NCBI RefSeq assembly: GCF_009711125.1
Contig: NZ_WMIB01000026.1
Span: forward strand, 1 to 53,114
DNA: 53,114 nt
Origin: Metabacillus mangrovi
GTDB lineage: Bacteria > Bacillota > Bacilli > Bacillales > Bacillaceae
Direction of reading: 5' to 3'
Made by a program: the position numbers and the translations under genes
Notes under the pieces: model-generated
The model's database searches: none
Seen by the model: only the letters and a program-made list of their open reading frames with translations
What the model was told of the DNA's origin: nothing
Shown: positions 14,996 to 23,521 of the stretch, in pieces
Layout of the letters: every line of letters begins with the position of its first letter
How positions within the stretch are numbered: position 1 is the stretch's first letter

Positions 14996-16447
14996 TTGGC
15001 GGATTTTGTTGCAGGTTTGAATGGCATCTTGTGGAGTACACCGGTGATATACATATTGCTTGGCGTAGGACTTTTATTTTCCATTATGACCCGGTTTCTG
15101 CAAGTGCGGCACATTAAAGATATGGTAATGCTGATGTTTAAAGGGAAGAGCTCGGAGGCTGGAGTTTCTTCGTTCCAGGCACTTTCGATCGCCTTATCCG
15201 GCCGTGTCGGAACAGGGAACATTGCCGGAGTCGCCACAGCTATTGCTTTTGGAGGACCAGGGGCCATATTCTGGATGTGGGCCATCGCTTTCATTGGGGC
15301 TTCCAGTGCCTTTATCGAATCCACCCTCGCCCAGATCTACAAAGTGAAGCATGAGGGACAGTATCGGGGCGGACCGGCGTATTACATAGAAAAAGGGATC
15401 GGATGGAAATGGTTTGCGGTGGTTTTTGCTGTCGCTGCCATTCTAGCGATGGCTGTTCTGATGCCGGGAGTGCAGGCGAACTCGATTGCGCTCGGAATGG
15501 AGAATGCATTTAACATTCCTCCAGTTGTTACTGCCTTTGGGATTGTCATTTTATTGGGGGTCATTATTTTTGGCGGAACAAAAAGGATCGCCCGCACAGC
15601 TCAGCTGATCGTTCCTTTTATGGCTCTAGGGTACATCCTTGTATCTGTCGTGATTGTTCTTATGAATATTGCTGAACTGCCAGGTGTAATCAGCCTGATT
15701 TTCAGAAGTGCCTTCGGTGCGGATTCCGCGTTTGGAGGTCTGATTGGAATGGCGGTTGCCTGGGGAGTAAAGCGTGGAATTTACTCCAACGAAGCTGGAC
15801 AGGGTACAGGACCGCATCCGGCAGCGGCTGCTGAAGTTTCCCATCCTGCCAAGCAAGGCCTGGTGCAGGCATTCTCCGTGTACATTGATACACTGTTCGT
15901 TTGTTCGGCCACTGCCTTCATGATTTTGTTCACCGGCATGTACAATACGGTGGCTGAAGACGGAACGTCCATTGTTACCAATTTAGAGGGAGTTGAAGCG
16001 GGTCCGGGCTATACGCAGGCGGCAATAGACAGTGTCATCCCGGGCTTCGGAGCCGGATTTGTCGCTATCGCACTTTTCTTCTTCGCCTTTACAACGATCA
16101 TGGCCTATTACTATATTGCCGAAACGAATGTAACGTATCTTTTTAAGAAAAACAGCAAATGGGTATCTTTTGTATTGAAGTTTGTCATTATGGGAGCGTC
16201 CTTCTATGGAGCCGTAAAAACTGCAAAACTTGCCTGGGCCCTTGGTGACGCAGGACTCGGCATCATGGTCTGGCTGAACGTCATCGCGATTTTGCTGCTG
16301 GCCAAGCCGGCACTGCTTGCTCTAAAGGATTACGAAAGGCAGAAAAAGCAGGGGCTCGATCCTGTATTTGATCCGAAAGCGTTAGGGATCAAGAACGCGG
16401 ACTACTGGGAATCAGAACGGACCTCTGAAAAAGAGAGGATTTCTTAA
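14996..16447 (+). CDS. Sodium:alanine/glycine symporter (AGCS family, AlsT-like)
   Basis: 483 aa. Imports alanine or glycine with Na+. Signature blocks are LNGILWSTPVIYILLGVGLL (N-terminus), SGRVGTGNIAGVATAIAFGG, and GVKRGIYSNEAGQGTGPHPA in the middle, the most conserved AGCS motif. About ten membrane helices. TTG at 14996 is preferred over GTG at 14987 because AAAGGAGTGAGG overlaps the earlier codon and relatives begin right at this point. The gene is monocistronic with its own sigma-A promoter and a strong terminator. Confidence 0.9.
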   Translation: MADFVAGLNGILWSTPVIYILLGVGLLFSIMTRFLQVRHIKDMVMLMFKGKSSEAGVSSFQALSIALSGRVGTGNIAGVATAIAFGGPGAIFWMWAIAFIGASSAFIESTLAQIYKVKHEGQYRGGPAYYIEKGIGWKWFAVVFAVAAILAMAVLMPGVQANSIALGMENAFNIPPVVTAFGIVILLGVIIFGGTKRIARTAQLIVPFMALGYILVSVVIVLMNIAELPGVISLIFRSAFGADSAFGGLIGMAVAWGVKRGIYSNEAGQGTGPHPAAAAEVSHPAKQGLVQAFSVYIDTLFVCSATAFMILFTGMYNTVAEDGTSIVTNLEGVEAGPGYTQAAIDSVIPGFGAGFVAIALFFFAFTTIMAYYYIAETNVTYLFKKNSKWVSFVLKFVIMGASFYGAVKTAKLAWALGDAGLGIMVWLNVIAILLLAKPALLALKDYERQKKQGLDPVFDPKALGIKNADYWESERTSEKERIS

Positions 16448-16474
16448 AAAGCAGCAGATACAGTAAGAAAGGAG

Positions 16475-16511
16475 AAGCCGGGAACGCAGGATGCGCATTC
16501 CCGGCTTTTTA
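16475..16511 (+). terminator. Terminator after the alanine symporter
   Basis: AAGCCGGGAA pairs with TTCCCGGCTT, with GCA/TGC inside the loop and a T-run after. Confidence 0.85.
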
Positions 16512-16530
16512 ACTGTTTTGGCAGCTGAAA

Positions 16531-16594
16531 TATCTCGAATTCGAAATAAATGATTGACGCAAGGCTGGTGATGTATTATCTTTAAATCAAGATA
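16531..16594 (+). promoter_or_regulatory. Promoter of the DoxX gene with two MhqR-like boxes
   Basis: -35 TTGACG (16554-16559) and -10 TATCTT (16577-16582) with a 17-bp spacer. Box 1, TATCTCGAATTCGAAATA (16531-16548), lies upstream of the -35. Box 2, TATCTTTAAATCAAGATA (16577-16594), covers the -10 and start site. Both match the pattern TATCT-N8-AGATA known for MhqR of B. subtilis (box 1 with one mismatch). Confidence 0.82.
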
Positions 16595-16626
16595 TATGAA
16601 TTAAAACTAATCAGGAGGGAATCAAA

Positions 16627-17007
16627 ATGGATATTGCACTTTTTATTTTACGTCTTGTAATGGGAATCACGTTTCTTGGTTATGGAAGCCAAAAATTATT
16701 TGGATGGTTTGGAGGCTACGGTTTAACGGGTACTGGGCAATGGATGGAGTCGCTCGGATTGAAACCCGGGAAGATTGCCGCTTTTGGAGCAGGTGCGTCA
16801 GAAATCATTGGAGGACTTCTGCTTCTTTTGGGAGTATGGACCGGAGTTGGCGCGGCACTGATTATTTTAACGATGATTGTCGCGATTGCAACTGTCCATG
16901 GGAAAAACGGGTACTGGAATGGCAAGGGCGGCTTTGAATACAATTTGCTGATTATCGCAGCAGCTCTTGTTCTCGCATTAGCAGGGCCAGGATCAATTTC
17001 CTTATAA
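16627..17007 (+). CDS. DoxX-family membrane oxidoreductase (MhqP-like)
   Basis: 126 aa with four membrane helices. The N-terminus FILRLVMGITFLGYGSQKLF and the middle GAGASEIIGGLLLLLGVWTG are typical of DoxX/YphA/MhqP proteins. MhqP of B. subtilis lies in mhqNOP and is induced by methylhydroquinone and catechol. Here the gene has two MhqR-type boxes and precedes the ring-cleavage dioxygenases. The proposed role is quinone/thiol oxidative-stress protection at the membrane; the chemistry is not established. The ribosome binding site is CAGGAGGGA. Confidence 0.88.
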   Translation: MDIALFILRLVMGITFLGYGSQKLFGWFGGYGLTGTGQWMESLGLKPGKIAAFGAGASEIIGGLLLLLGVWTGVGAALIILTMIVAIATVHGKNGYWNGKGGFEYNLLIIAAALVLALAGPGSISL

Positions 17008-17025
17008 AGAGTCAAGTTGGCCTTA

Positions 17026-17043
17026 TATCTCGAATTCGAGATA
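17026..17043 (+). promoter_or_regulatory. Perfect MhqR-type operator
   Basis: TATCTCGAATTCGAGATA is a perfect 18-bp palindrome between the DoxX gene and the first dioxygenase. It is the best of three boxes in this group and implies a separate MhqR-controlled promoter for the dioxygenase-esterase operon. Confidence 0.85.
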
Positions 17044-17074
17044 AAATAGAAGTTTTTTCAGAAAGGAGAATAAA

Positions 17075-18007
17075 ATGAAAACTTCAGGAATTCACCACAT
17101 CACTGCGATTGTCGGCCATCCTCAAGTGAATGTTGATTTTTATGCCGGAGTATTAGGCTTGCGCCTCGTTAAGCAAACCGTTAATTTTGATGACCCGGGA
17201 ACCTATCATCTGTATTTTGGAAACGAGGGTGGAAAGCCGGGAACGATCATCACGTTCTTCCCGTGGGCAGGCGCTCGCCAGGGAAGCATTGGGGACGGCC
17301 AGGTGGGAGTAACGTCGTACGTTGTTCCCCTGGGTGCTATGGCATTTTGGGAAAACAGGCTTGAAACCTTTAATGTTTCTTATATAAAAACTGAGCGCTT
17401 CGGTGAACAGTATCTGGAATTTGATGATCCGCACGGACTTCATCTGGAGATTGTTGAAAGGGAAGAAGGCGACGCCAATCCATGGAGTTTTGGCGGGGTA
17501 ACCCCGGACGATGCGATCAAAGGCTTTGGAGGTGCGACACTCTTATCCGTAAACCCTGCCCAGACAGCCGAACTGCTGGAAAAGGTGATGGGACTGGAGT
17601 TCGTCGGACGCGAAGGCGATTTTGTACGGTACCGTTCCAGCGGAGAGATTGGCAATATCATCGACATTAAATTAACTCCAATCGGGCGGGGCCGGATGGG
17701 TGTCGGGACCGTCCATCATCTTGCATGGCGGGCAAATGACGATCAGGATCAATTGGACTGGCAAAAGCATGTGGCAGCCCATGGATTTGGAGTGACCCCG
17801 GTTCAGGACCGCAATTATTTCAATGCCATCTACTTTAGGGAGCACGGTGAGATTCTGTTTGAGATCGCGACCGATCCCCCGGGATTCGCTCACGATGAAT
17901 CACTGGAAACGATGGGGGAACGTTTGATGCTGCCTGCACAGTACGAGCCGCACAGAGATCAGATTGTAAGGGATTTACTGCCGTTTCATGTTAGGGAACT
18001 TGGCTGA
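17075..18007 (+). CDS. Ring-cleaving VOC dioxygenase (MhqO/MhqA-like)
   Basis: 310 aa, made of tandem vicinal-oxygen-chelate modules. Likely metal ligands are the His of GIHHITAIVG (residues 5-14), His in VGTVHHLAWRA (near 213) and Glu in HGEILFEIATDPPGF (near 266). The family opens hydroquinone or catechol rings. B. subtilis MhqA, MhqE and MhqO are the closest named relatives and are repressed by MhqR. The ATG at 17075 follows AGAAAGGAGAAT. It heads an operon with a paralogue and an MhqD-type esterase. Confidence 0.88.
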   Translation: MKTSGIHHITAIVGHPQVNVDFYAGVLGLRLVKQTVNFDDPGTYHLYFGNEGGKPGTIITFFPWAGARQGSIGDGQVGVTSYVVPLGAMAFWENRLETFNVSYIKTERFGEQYLEFDDPHGLHLEIVEREEGDANPWSFGGVTPDDAIKGFGGATLLSVNPAQTAELLEKVMGLEFVGREGDFVRYRSSGEIGNIIDIKLTPIGRGRMGVGTVHHLAWRANDDQDQLDWQKHVAAHGFGVTPVQDRNYFNAIYFREHGEILFEIATDPPGFAHDESLETMGERLMLPAQYEPHRDQIVRDLLPFHVRELG

Positions 18008-18052
18008 AAGTGTTAAAATGACAGTATCGGACTGGAAAAAGGAGTGGGGAAG

Positions 18053-18997
18053 TTGCTGAAGACGGCCGGAATTCATCATCTAACTGCCATGGTGAACGAT
18101 GCACAGCGGACGATTGATTTTTATGCAGGTGTACTCGGGTTAAGGCTTGTTAAAAAGACGATCAACTTTGACCGTCCCGAAGTGTACCATCTTTATTTCG
18201 GGAACGAACAGGGACAGCCCGGCACGATCATTACGTTTTTCCCCTGGGAGAAGCAGCTCAAGGGGCGCATCGGAACGGGGCAGGCCGGTGTGATCAGCTT
18301 TGCTGTTCCGAAGGGCTCCTTTCTGTTCTGGGAAAACCGGCTGCGAAAATATGGAATCCGTTACTCCTCTTCAAAACGCTTTGGAGAAACCTCCCTGCAA
18401 TTGAATGACCCCGACGGTCTCAAGCTTGAGCTGACAGAGCGTGAAGAAGGCCCGGTGAACCATTGGGGGTTCGGTGAAGTGAAAGCTGACCATGCGGTTA
18501 AAGGGTTTGGAGGAGTTACCCTGTTTTCAGCAAAACCCCATAAAACGGCTGAAGTTCTGGAAGACATGCTCGGACTGGAGTGTAAGGGAGATGAAGAAGG
18601 ATTCCTCCGCTTTAAATCAGCCGCAAGTCTTGGCAATACAATCGACATTAAGCTGACTCCATCCGTCCGGGGGCTTATGGGAGCCGGAACGATTCACCAT
18701 GTGGCATGGAGAGCCGCAGATGAAGAAGTGCAGGAACGATGGAGAACATTGCTGCTGCAAAAAGAATACAATCCGACAGAGATCAAGGACCGCAGCTATT
18801 TCAAAGCTCTTTACTTCCATGAGGAAGGCGGCATTCTCTTTGAAATTGCGACTGATCCGCCAGGCTTCACAGCAGATGAACCCGCAGATGAACTCGGTGA
18901 AAATCTTATGCTGCCTTCCTGGCTTGAACCGAAACGGGAAGAATTAGAACGGACCCTGCCGCCGGTTAAGGCCAGGGTTTTGGAGGAGGATTTGTAA
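18053..18997 (+). CDS. Ring-cleaving VOC dioxygenase (MhqE-like), paralogue
   Basis: 314 aa, similar to the preceding gene along its whole length (AGIHHLTAMV, FYAGVLGLRLVKKTINFDRP, GTIHHVAWRA, GGILFEIATDPPGF), with all likely metal ligands kept. The two presumably arose by tandem duplication. TTG at 18053 lies eight bases after AAAAAGGAG; the GTG at 18044 is too close to it. It overlaps the esterase start by one base, as mhqE and mhqD adjoin in B. subtilis. The two dioxygenases may prefer different substituted hydroquinones. Confidence 0.87.
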   Translation: MLKTAGIHHLTAMVNDAQRTIDFYAGVLGLRLVKKTINFDRPEVYHLYFGNEQGQPGTIITFFPWEKQLKGRIGTGQAGVISFAVPKGSFLFWENRLRKYGIRYSSSKRFGETSLQLNDPDGLKLELTEREEGPVNHWGFGEVKADHAVKGFGGVTLFSAKPHKTAEVLEDMLGLECKGDEEGFLRFKSAASLGNTIDIKLTPSVRGLMGAGTIHHVAWRAADEEVQERWRTLLLQKEYNPTEIKDRSYFKALYFHEEGGILFEIATDPPGFTADEPADELGENLMLPSWLEPKREELERTLPPVKARVLEEDL

Positions 18998-19611
18998 TGA
19001 AACATGTATTCAATAAGGGCCGGGACCCGGAAAAACCGGTACTGCTGCTGCTTCACGGCACGGGCGGAAATGAACTGGACCTGCTGCCTCTTGCCGGCAT
19101 CATTGATGACGGGGCTTCCGTACTTAGTGTGCGCGGGAATGTATTGGAAAATGGAATGCCGAGATTTTTCAGGAGATTAGCGGAAGGCGTTTTTGATGAG
19201 GAGGACTTGGTCTTCCGGACGAACGAACTGAACGCTTTTCTGGATGAAGCAGCTGAAAAATACGGCTTTGAGCGGAACAACATAGTAGCCGTTGGTTATT
19301 CAAACGGCGCCAATATTGCAGCGAGCCTGCTGTTCCATTTCCGCAATGCGCTAAAAGGTGCGATCCTCCACCATCCGATGGTGCCAAGGAGAGGAATTGA
19401 ACTCCCGGATCTAGCAGAAGTGCCCGTCTTCATCGCTGCCGGAACGAACGACCCAATTTGTTCACCGGAAGAGTCAACAGAACTGCAATCCTTATTGGAA
19501 AACGCCGGTGCCCGGGCAACGGTGCACTGGGAGAACCAAGGCCACCAATTAACAGGGCAGGAAGCGGCCGCAGCAGCAGAGTGGTATCAAAAGGTGATCT
19601 TTAAGCAGTAA
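18997..19611 (+). CDS. Carboxylesterase/phospholipase-family alpha/beta hydrolase (MhqD-like)
   Basis: 204 aa, small alpha/beta hydrolase. The oxyanion region is LLLHGTGGNELDLLPL (near 13-28), the nucleophile Ser is in VGYSNGANIAASLL (near 108), Asp is in AAGTNDPICS (near 150) and His in WENQGHQLTG (near 184). It is full length for the family. MhqD of B. subtilis is encoded next to MhqE and is induced by quinones. It probably hydrolyses the ester- or lactone-like products of ring cleavage; the exact substrate is unknown. A strong terminator follows. Confidence 0.88.
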   Translation: MKHVFNKGRDPEKPVLLLLHGTGGNELDLLPLAGIIDDGASVLSVRGNVLENGMPRFFRRLAEGVFDEEDLVFRTNELNAFLDEAAEKYGFERNNIVAVGYSNGANIAASLLFHFRNALKGAILHHPMVPRRGIELPDLAEVPVFIAAGTNDPICSPEESTELQSLLENAGARATVHWENQGHQLTGQEAAAAAEWYQKVIFKQ

Positions 19612-19646
19612 AAAAAGAGGCTTCCCATTGGAAGCCTCTTTATTAT
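19611..19646 (+). terminator. Terminator of the Mhq-like operon
   Basis: AAAGAGGCTTCC pairs with GGAAGCCTCTTT around a short CATT loop. Confidence 0.85.
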
Positions 19647-19710
19647 GCCGTTTAGCTGGACAGGAATTAGGAAATGGAAAGGATAGAATGGAAAACAGGA
19701 GGTTAACACA

Positions 19711-20688
19711 ATGACGTTCATTAAGGGAAAACTCGGCCTCGGCACCGCCCCGCTCGGGAATATGTTCAGGGATGTGCCGGAAGAAGAAGCGATGGAAACG
19801 ATCAAGACCGCATGGGATCAGGGAATCCGCTATTATGACACGGCTCCGTTTTATGGAGCAGGGCTTGCGGAATTGCGGCTCGGCAAGTTTCTATCCGAAA
19901 AAAACCGGGATGACTTTTTCTTAAGCACAAAAGTCGGCCGTGTGATCGAGAACGAAACAGAAGAAAAGGAAGGCATGTTTGAACACGGCCGCAAAAATAA
20001 AATCACGACCGATTACAGTGAGGACGCGACACTTCGTTCCATTGAGCAGAGTCTCGAGCGCCTGCAGACAGACCGGCTGGATTTTGTGTACGTTCATGAT
20101 GTGTCTCCCGACTTCCTTGGAGACGAATGGATTTCCCAATTCGCGGCGGCAAGGACGGGAGCATTCCGAGTCCTGACCCGCCTCCGTGAAGAAGGGGTGA
20201 TTAAATCGTGGGGGCTCGGCGTCAACCGGACCGAGCCGATTGAGCTTGCGATGGAGCTCGAGGAAACAAGGCCCGATCTCTGTCTTCAAGCGACCCGCTA
20301 TACGCTGCTCAATCATGACCACGCCCTGCTGAAGCTCATGCCAAGGGCATTGGAGCAAGGGGTGAACATCGTCATCGGAGCACCTTACAGCTCAGGTGTA
20401 CTGGTCGGCGGTGAGCATTATGATTACGGGGATGCACCGGATGAAATCGTCTCTAAAAGCCAGAACCTGAATCAGCTTGCCGAAAAGCACGGGGTAAGCA
20501 TGAAAGCAGCGGCCCTGCAATTTACCATGGCTCATCCTGCGGTTGCAGCGGTTATCCCGGGCACCACACGACCTGAGCATGTGAAGGAAGATACGGCAGC
20601 TGCCAAAGAACAGATTCCGGCCGCATTCTGGCAGGAAATAAGGGAGAAAGAATTGGTCTCCCCGGCTGCACCGCTGCCGGTTGAGTGA
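19711..20688 (+). CDS. Aldo/keto reductase (D-threo-aldose 1-dehydrogenase/pyridoxal reductase type)
   Basis: 325 aa TIM-barrel oxidoreductase using NADP(H). The catalytic tetrad is visible: Asp and Tyr in YYDTAPFYGAGLAE (near 48-60), Lys in FLSTKVGRV (near 76) and His in FVYVHDVSPD (near 130). The C-terminal cofactor site is AVIPGTTRPEHVKE. This subgroup includes L-fucose and D-threo-aldose dehydrogenases, so a sugar or small aldehyde is likely. The ribosome binding site is AGGAGGTTAACACA. It lies outside the Mhq-like operon (a terminator sits between) but may belong to the same aldehyde-detoxifying neighbourhood. Confidence 0.88.
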   Translation: MTFIKGKLGLGTAPLGNMFRDVPEEEAMETIKTAWDQGIRYYDTAPFYGAGLAELRLGKFLSEKNRDDFFLSTKVGRVIENETEEKEGMFEHGRKNKITTDYSEDATLRSIEQSLERLQTDRLDFVYVHDVSPDFLGDEWISQFAAARTGAFRVLTRLREEGVIKSWGLGVNRTEPIELAMELEETRPDLCLQATRYTLLNHDHALLKLMPRALEQGVNIVIGAPYSSGVLVGGEHYDYGDAPDEIVSKSQNLNQLAEKHGVSMKAAALQFTMAHPAVAAVIPGTTRPEHVKEDTAAAKEQIPAAFWQEIREKELVSPAAPLPVE

Positions 20689-20705
20689 ACTGCGATACGG
20701 ATTTA

Positions 20706-20741
20706 AAAAAGAGGCTTTCCTTAGGGGGAAGCCTCTTTTTG
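20706..20741 (+). terminator. Terminator after the aldo/keto reductase
   Basis: AAAGAGGCTTTCC pairs with GGGAAGCCTCTTT, with flanking A- and T-runs. Confidence 0.85.
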
Positions 20742-20770
20742 CTGCGGTGAGCTAAGGAATTTAAAGGGCA

Positions 20771-21059
20771 AGTGATTGAATAAATAAGCTAGATGATCGA
20801 ATTCAGGTCAGGTGTTGGAATAAATGGAGTAGGTGATCGAATTCTAGACTCAGGTGATGGAATAAATAGATCAGGTGATTGAATTCCCGGCTCAGGTGAT
20901 TGAATAAATAAGCTAGATGATCGAATTCAGGTCAGGTGATGGAAAAAATCCAGTAGGTGATCGAATTCTAGGCTCAGGTGATGGAATAAATAGATCAGGT
21001 GATTGAATTCCCGACTTAGGTGATGGAATAAACGACTCAGGTGATTGAATTTCTAAATA
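20771..21059. repeat. Nested tandem repeat: 21-bp monomer, two alternating types, 124-bp higher-order unit
   Basis: About fourteen monomers of the form AGGTGATNGAAT-N9. Type A continues GAATAAAT and type B GAATTC, and A and B alternate strictly. Most are 21 bp; two are 19 bp. The block of six monomers starting at 20791 recurs 124 bp later (20915), giving a second level of periodicity. The minus strand reads as heptapeptides with an S-P pair (IQSPDLF, IPSPEPR), but the 19-bp monomers break the frame and there is no ribosome binding site, so it is probably not coding. Confidence 0.9.
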
Positions 21060-21287
21060 ACACTGGGATGCATTCAAAAAATAAAGAGCTGCAATCACAA
21101 TATCTGCAAAATTATTACTTTCAAGTGCCTATACTACTTCAAAGTACGTACTGTTCTCCTTGAAGGAAACGATGCATAATAACTCATGTGCCCCGCATGA
21201 TGTTGCGGAAGGTGCTTGATTAAATGTATGGAAATGAAAACGAAAGGCGCCTTCGTTTTCAGATTTTTATTCAAGGAGGAACAAAAT
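21060..21287 (+). promoter_or_regulatory. Upstream region of the MFS-LLM operon
   Basis: About 230 bp without a gene. It contains the palindrome AGTACGTACT (21143-21152), next to ACTTCAAAGT, a possible repressor site. GCATAATAACT (21174-21184) is a weak -10. I could not place a convincing -35. Confidence 0.35.
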
Positions 21288-22493
21288 ATGAGTACACACT
21301 CAACTGCTATAGATCAGTCAAAAGCGAAAGGCGGGACACTTGCCCTCCTGGCTCTGGCAATCAGTGCCTTTGGAATTGGAACGACCGAGTTTGTTCCGGT
21401 TGGGCTGCTTTCAACCATCGCAGATGATCTGTCCATATCAATTACACTGGCAGGGCTTCTGATCTCCGGCTACGCCATTGGGGTAGCGATTGGGGCTCCT
21501 GTGCTAACTGCTCTCACAGGTAAAATGAACAGAAAAACACTGTTAATGTCATTAATGCTTGTCTTTATTATAGGTAATTCGGTTGCGGCTGTTTCAACGA
21601 GCTTTGAATTATTGATCGTGGCAAGGTTCATCACAGCTTTTTCGCATGGGATCTTCTTCTCGATCGGTGCGACGATCGCGGCAGATCTGGTGCCGGCTCA
21701 TAAAAGGGCCAGTGCCATTGCTTTCATGTTCACCGGTTTGACGGTTGCGACGGTTACAGGAGTACCGCTCGGAACCTTTATTGGACAGGCTTTCGGATGG
21801 AGAGCCACCTTCTGGGGAGTGGCACTTCTTGGTGTGATTGGAATCATCGCAAGTGCGATTCTTGTACCGAAGAATCTGAAAGAAGCACCGCCTGCTAAAT
21901 TCAGTGAGCAAATAAAAATCCTCGCGAATGGCCGTCTGCTGCTCGCATTTGCCATTACTGCACTCGGGTATGGCGGAACATTTGTCGCGTTCACGTATTT
22001 GACTCCATTATTGGAAGATGTAACTGGATTCAGCTCAAGCTGGGTAAGCATCATCCTTCTCGTCTATGGAGTAGCCGTAGCCATTGGAAATGTGGCCGGC
22101 GGTAAATTATCGGATAAAAATCCGTTAAAAGCTCTGTTCTGGATGTTTGTTCTGCAAACCATTATTTTGGTTGCCCTCACTTTTGCTGCTCCGTTTAAAG
22201 TGGCAGGGCTGATTGCAATCTTCCTGATGGGATTGTTCGCCTTCATGAACGTTCCCGGGCTGCAGGTGCTGGTCGTGAATCTTGCCGAAAAATATGTGCC
22301 ATCCGCCGTTAATGTAGCCTCTGCTTTGAACATCGCTGCATTTAATGTTGGGATCGCCATTGGTTCCTTTATCGGCGGGATCATTGTAGACAGCATTGGT
22401 TTGATCCATACTCCATGGATCGGAGCGATTATGGTAGCCGGGGCCGTTATCCTGACTGCCTGGCTGCGCGGAATGGAAAGAAAAGCTGCATAA
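21288..22493 (+). CDS. MFS transporter (AraJ/YdhP-type exporter)
   Basis: 401 aa with twelve helices. N-terminal signature AFGIGTTEFVPVGLLSTIAD (near 24-43), then GYAIGVAIGAPVLTALTGKM and NRKTLLM (motif A region). The ATG at 21288 follows AAGGAGGAACAAAAT; the upstream ATG at 21216 lacks a site. Its paralogue is the IclR-linked exporter at 12678-13859. It is in an operon with an LLM flavin oxidoreductase 35 bp downstream, so the pair may modify and export one compound. Confidence 0.88.
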   Translation: MSTHSTAIDQSKAKGGTLALLALAISAFGIGTTEFVPVGLLSTIADDLSISITLAGLLISGYAIGVAIGAPVLTALTGKMNRKTLLMSLMLVFIIGNSVAAVSTSFELLIVARFITAFSHGIFFSIGATIAADLVPAHKRASAIAFMFTGLTVATVTGVPLGTFIGQAFGWRATFWGVALLGVIGIIASAILVPKNLKEAPPAKFSEQIKILANGRLLLAFAITALGYGGTFVAFTYLTPLLEDVTGFSSSWVSIILLVYGVAVAIGNVAGGKLSDKNPLKALFWMFVLQTIILVALTFAAPFKVAGLIAIFLMGLFAFMNVPGLQVLVVNLAEKYVPSAVNVASALNIAAFNVGIAIGSFIGGIIVDSIGLIHTPWIGAIMVAGAVILTAWLRGMERKAA

Positions 22494-22528
22494 GCGACTG
22501 ACAGATAAAGAGTAAAGGAGGGGATACA

Positions 22529-23488
22529 ATGAGTTCATTTGCAGGGCATAAAGCTTATAACCGGACTTATAAAGAGGGGGAACTAACACTCGGCCTCCAT
22601 GTCCCCCTTGAAAATTATCAATTCAGCACTCCGGCAATGGATAAACAGGAAGAGCTGGCGCAGCTGGCAGAGAAAGTTGGTTTTACAAGCCTATGGTTTC
22701 GTGACGTTCTGCTGGAGGACCCCCATTTCGGAGATCCGGCTGTCGGGCAGATTTATGACATGATGATTTACATGGCGTATTTGGCAGGGAAAACAAACGA
22801 AATCGGGCTTGGTACAGCCGCTGCTGTATTGCCGCTCCGGCATCCGCTGCGAGTTGCGAAGGAAATCGCCACGCTTGATCAATTGTTTCCTGGAAGGGTT
22901 CTTCTTGGGATTTCATCAGGAGACCGCCGTGCTGATTTTGCCGCACTCGGTGTCTCGCATGCAGACCGCGGGGAAGCATTTACAGAGGGGTATCATTATC
23001 TCCAGGACGTACTGTATGAGGATTTTCCAAGGATTCAATCAAAGCGAGGGAGCATCAGAGGAGCAAATCTGGTTCCGAAACCCATCAACCGAATTCCGAC
23101 CTTTATTACAGGATATGCCCAGCAGGAAATGAAATGGTTTGCCGAGCATGGTGACGGCTGGATGTATTATCCTCGAAGCCCTCATGACCAGGAAGTAACC
23201 GTAAAGCGCTGGAGAGATCTCGTAGAAGAATATCAACCCGGTGTTTTCAAGCCTTTCAGTCAGCCGATGCATCTGGATCTGGCTGAAGACCCGAACGAAA
23301 TTCCAAGGCCGATCCGTCTCGGATACAGGATTGGAAGAAATTATTTGATCGAACTTCTGAACATCTACAAGGATGCCGGTGTTAACCATCTATTCTTTGC
23401 TCTGTTTGACAGCCAGAGGCCCGCAGAAGAAGTCATTCAGGAGCTTGGGGAAGAAGTGGTTCCGTATTTTCCGGCTATCGCACCATAA
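22529..23488 (+). CDS. LLM-class flavin-dependent oxidoreductase (luciferase-like)
   Basis: 319 aa, bacterial-luciferase-like TIM barrel. LTLGLHVPLENYQF is near the N-terminus; EIGLGTAAAVLPLRHPLRVA (near 91-110) and KEIATLDQLFPGRVLLGISSGD, split across residues 111-132, are family hallmarks. LGVSHADRGEAFTEG follows. It uses reduced FMN, or F420 in other phyla, to oxidise an organic substrate; the substrate is not readable. The ribosome binding site AAAGGAGGGGATACA is strong. It is the last gene of the operon with the MFS exporter and ends at a good terminator. Confidence 0.88.
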   Translation: MSSFAGHKAYNRTYKEGELTLGLHVPLENYQFSTPAMDKQEELAQLAEKVGFTSLWFRDVLLEDPHFGDPAVGQIYDMMIYMAYLAGKTNEIGLGTAAAVLPLRHPLRVAKEIATLDQLFPGRVLLGISSGDRRADFAALGVSHADRGEAFTEGYHYLQDVLYEDFPRIQSKRGSIRGANLVPKPINRIPTFITGYAQQEMKWFAEHGDGWMYYPRSPHDQEVTVKRWRDLVEEYQPGVFKPFSQPMHLDLAEDPNEIPRPIRLGYRIGRNYLIELLNIYKDAGVNHLFFALFDSQRPAEEVIQELGEEVVPYFPAIAP

Positions 23489-23521
23489 AAAAAGCCTGCA
23501 GATTCGCTCTGCAGGTTTTTC
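23487..23521. terminator. Terminator between convergent genes
   Basis: AAAGCCTGCAGA pairs with TCTGCAGGTTTTT around TTCGC. It serves the LLM gene and possibly the opposing gene ending at 23522. Confidence 0.85.

Noticed and set aside
20771-21059. CRISPR array
   Set aside because: No unique spacers: the repeats are contiguous variants with no cas genes nearby.
20913-21098. Minus-strand frame with repeated IxSPxx heptapeptides
   Set aside because: A by-product of the 21-bp array; 19-bp monomers break the frame and there is no ribosome binding site.
12678-22493. Recent duplication of the two AraJ-type MFS genes
   Set aside because: They share family motifs but differ widely in sequence and neighbours, so they are old paralogues rather than a local duplication.
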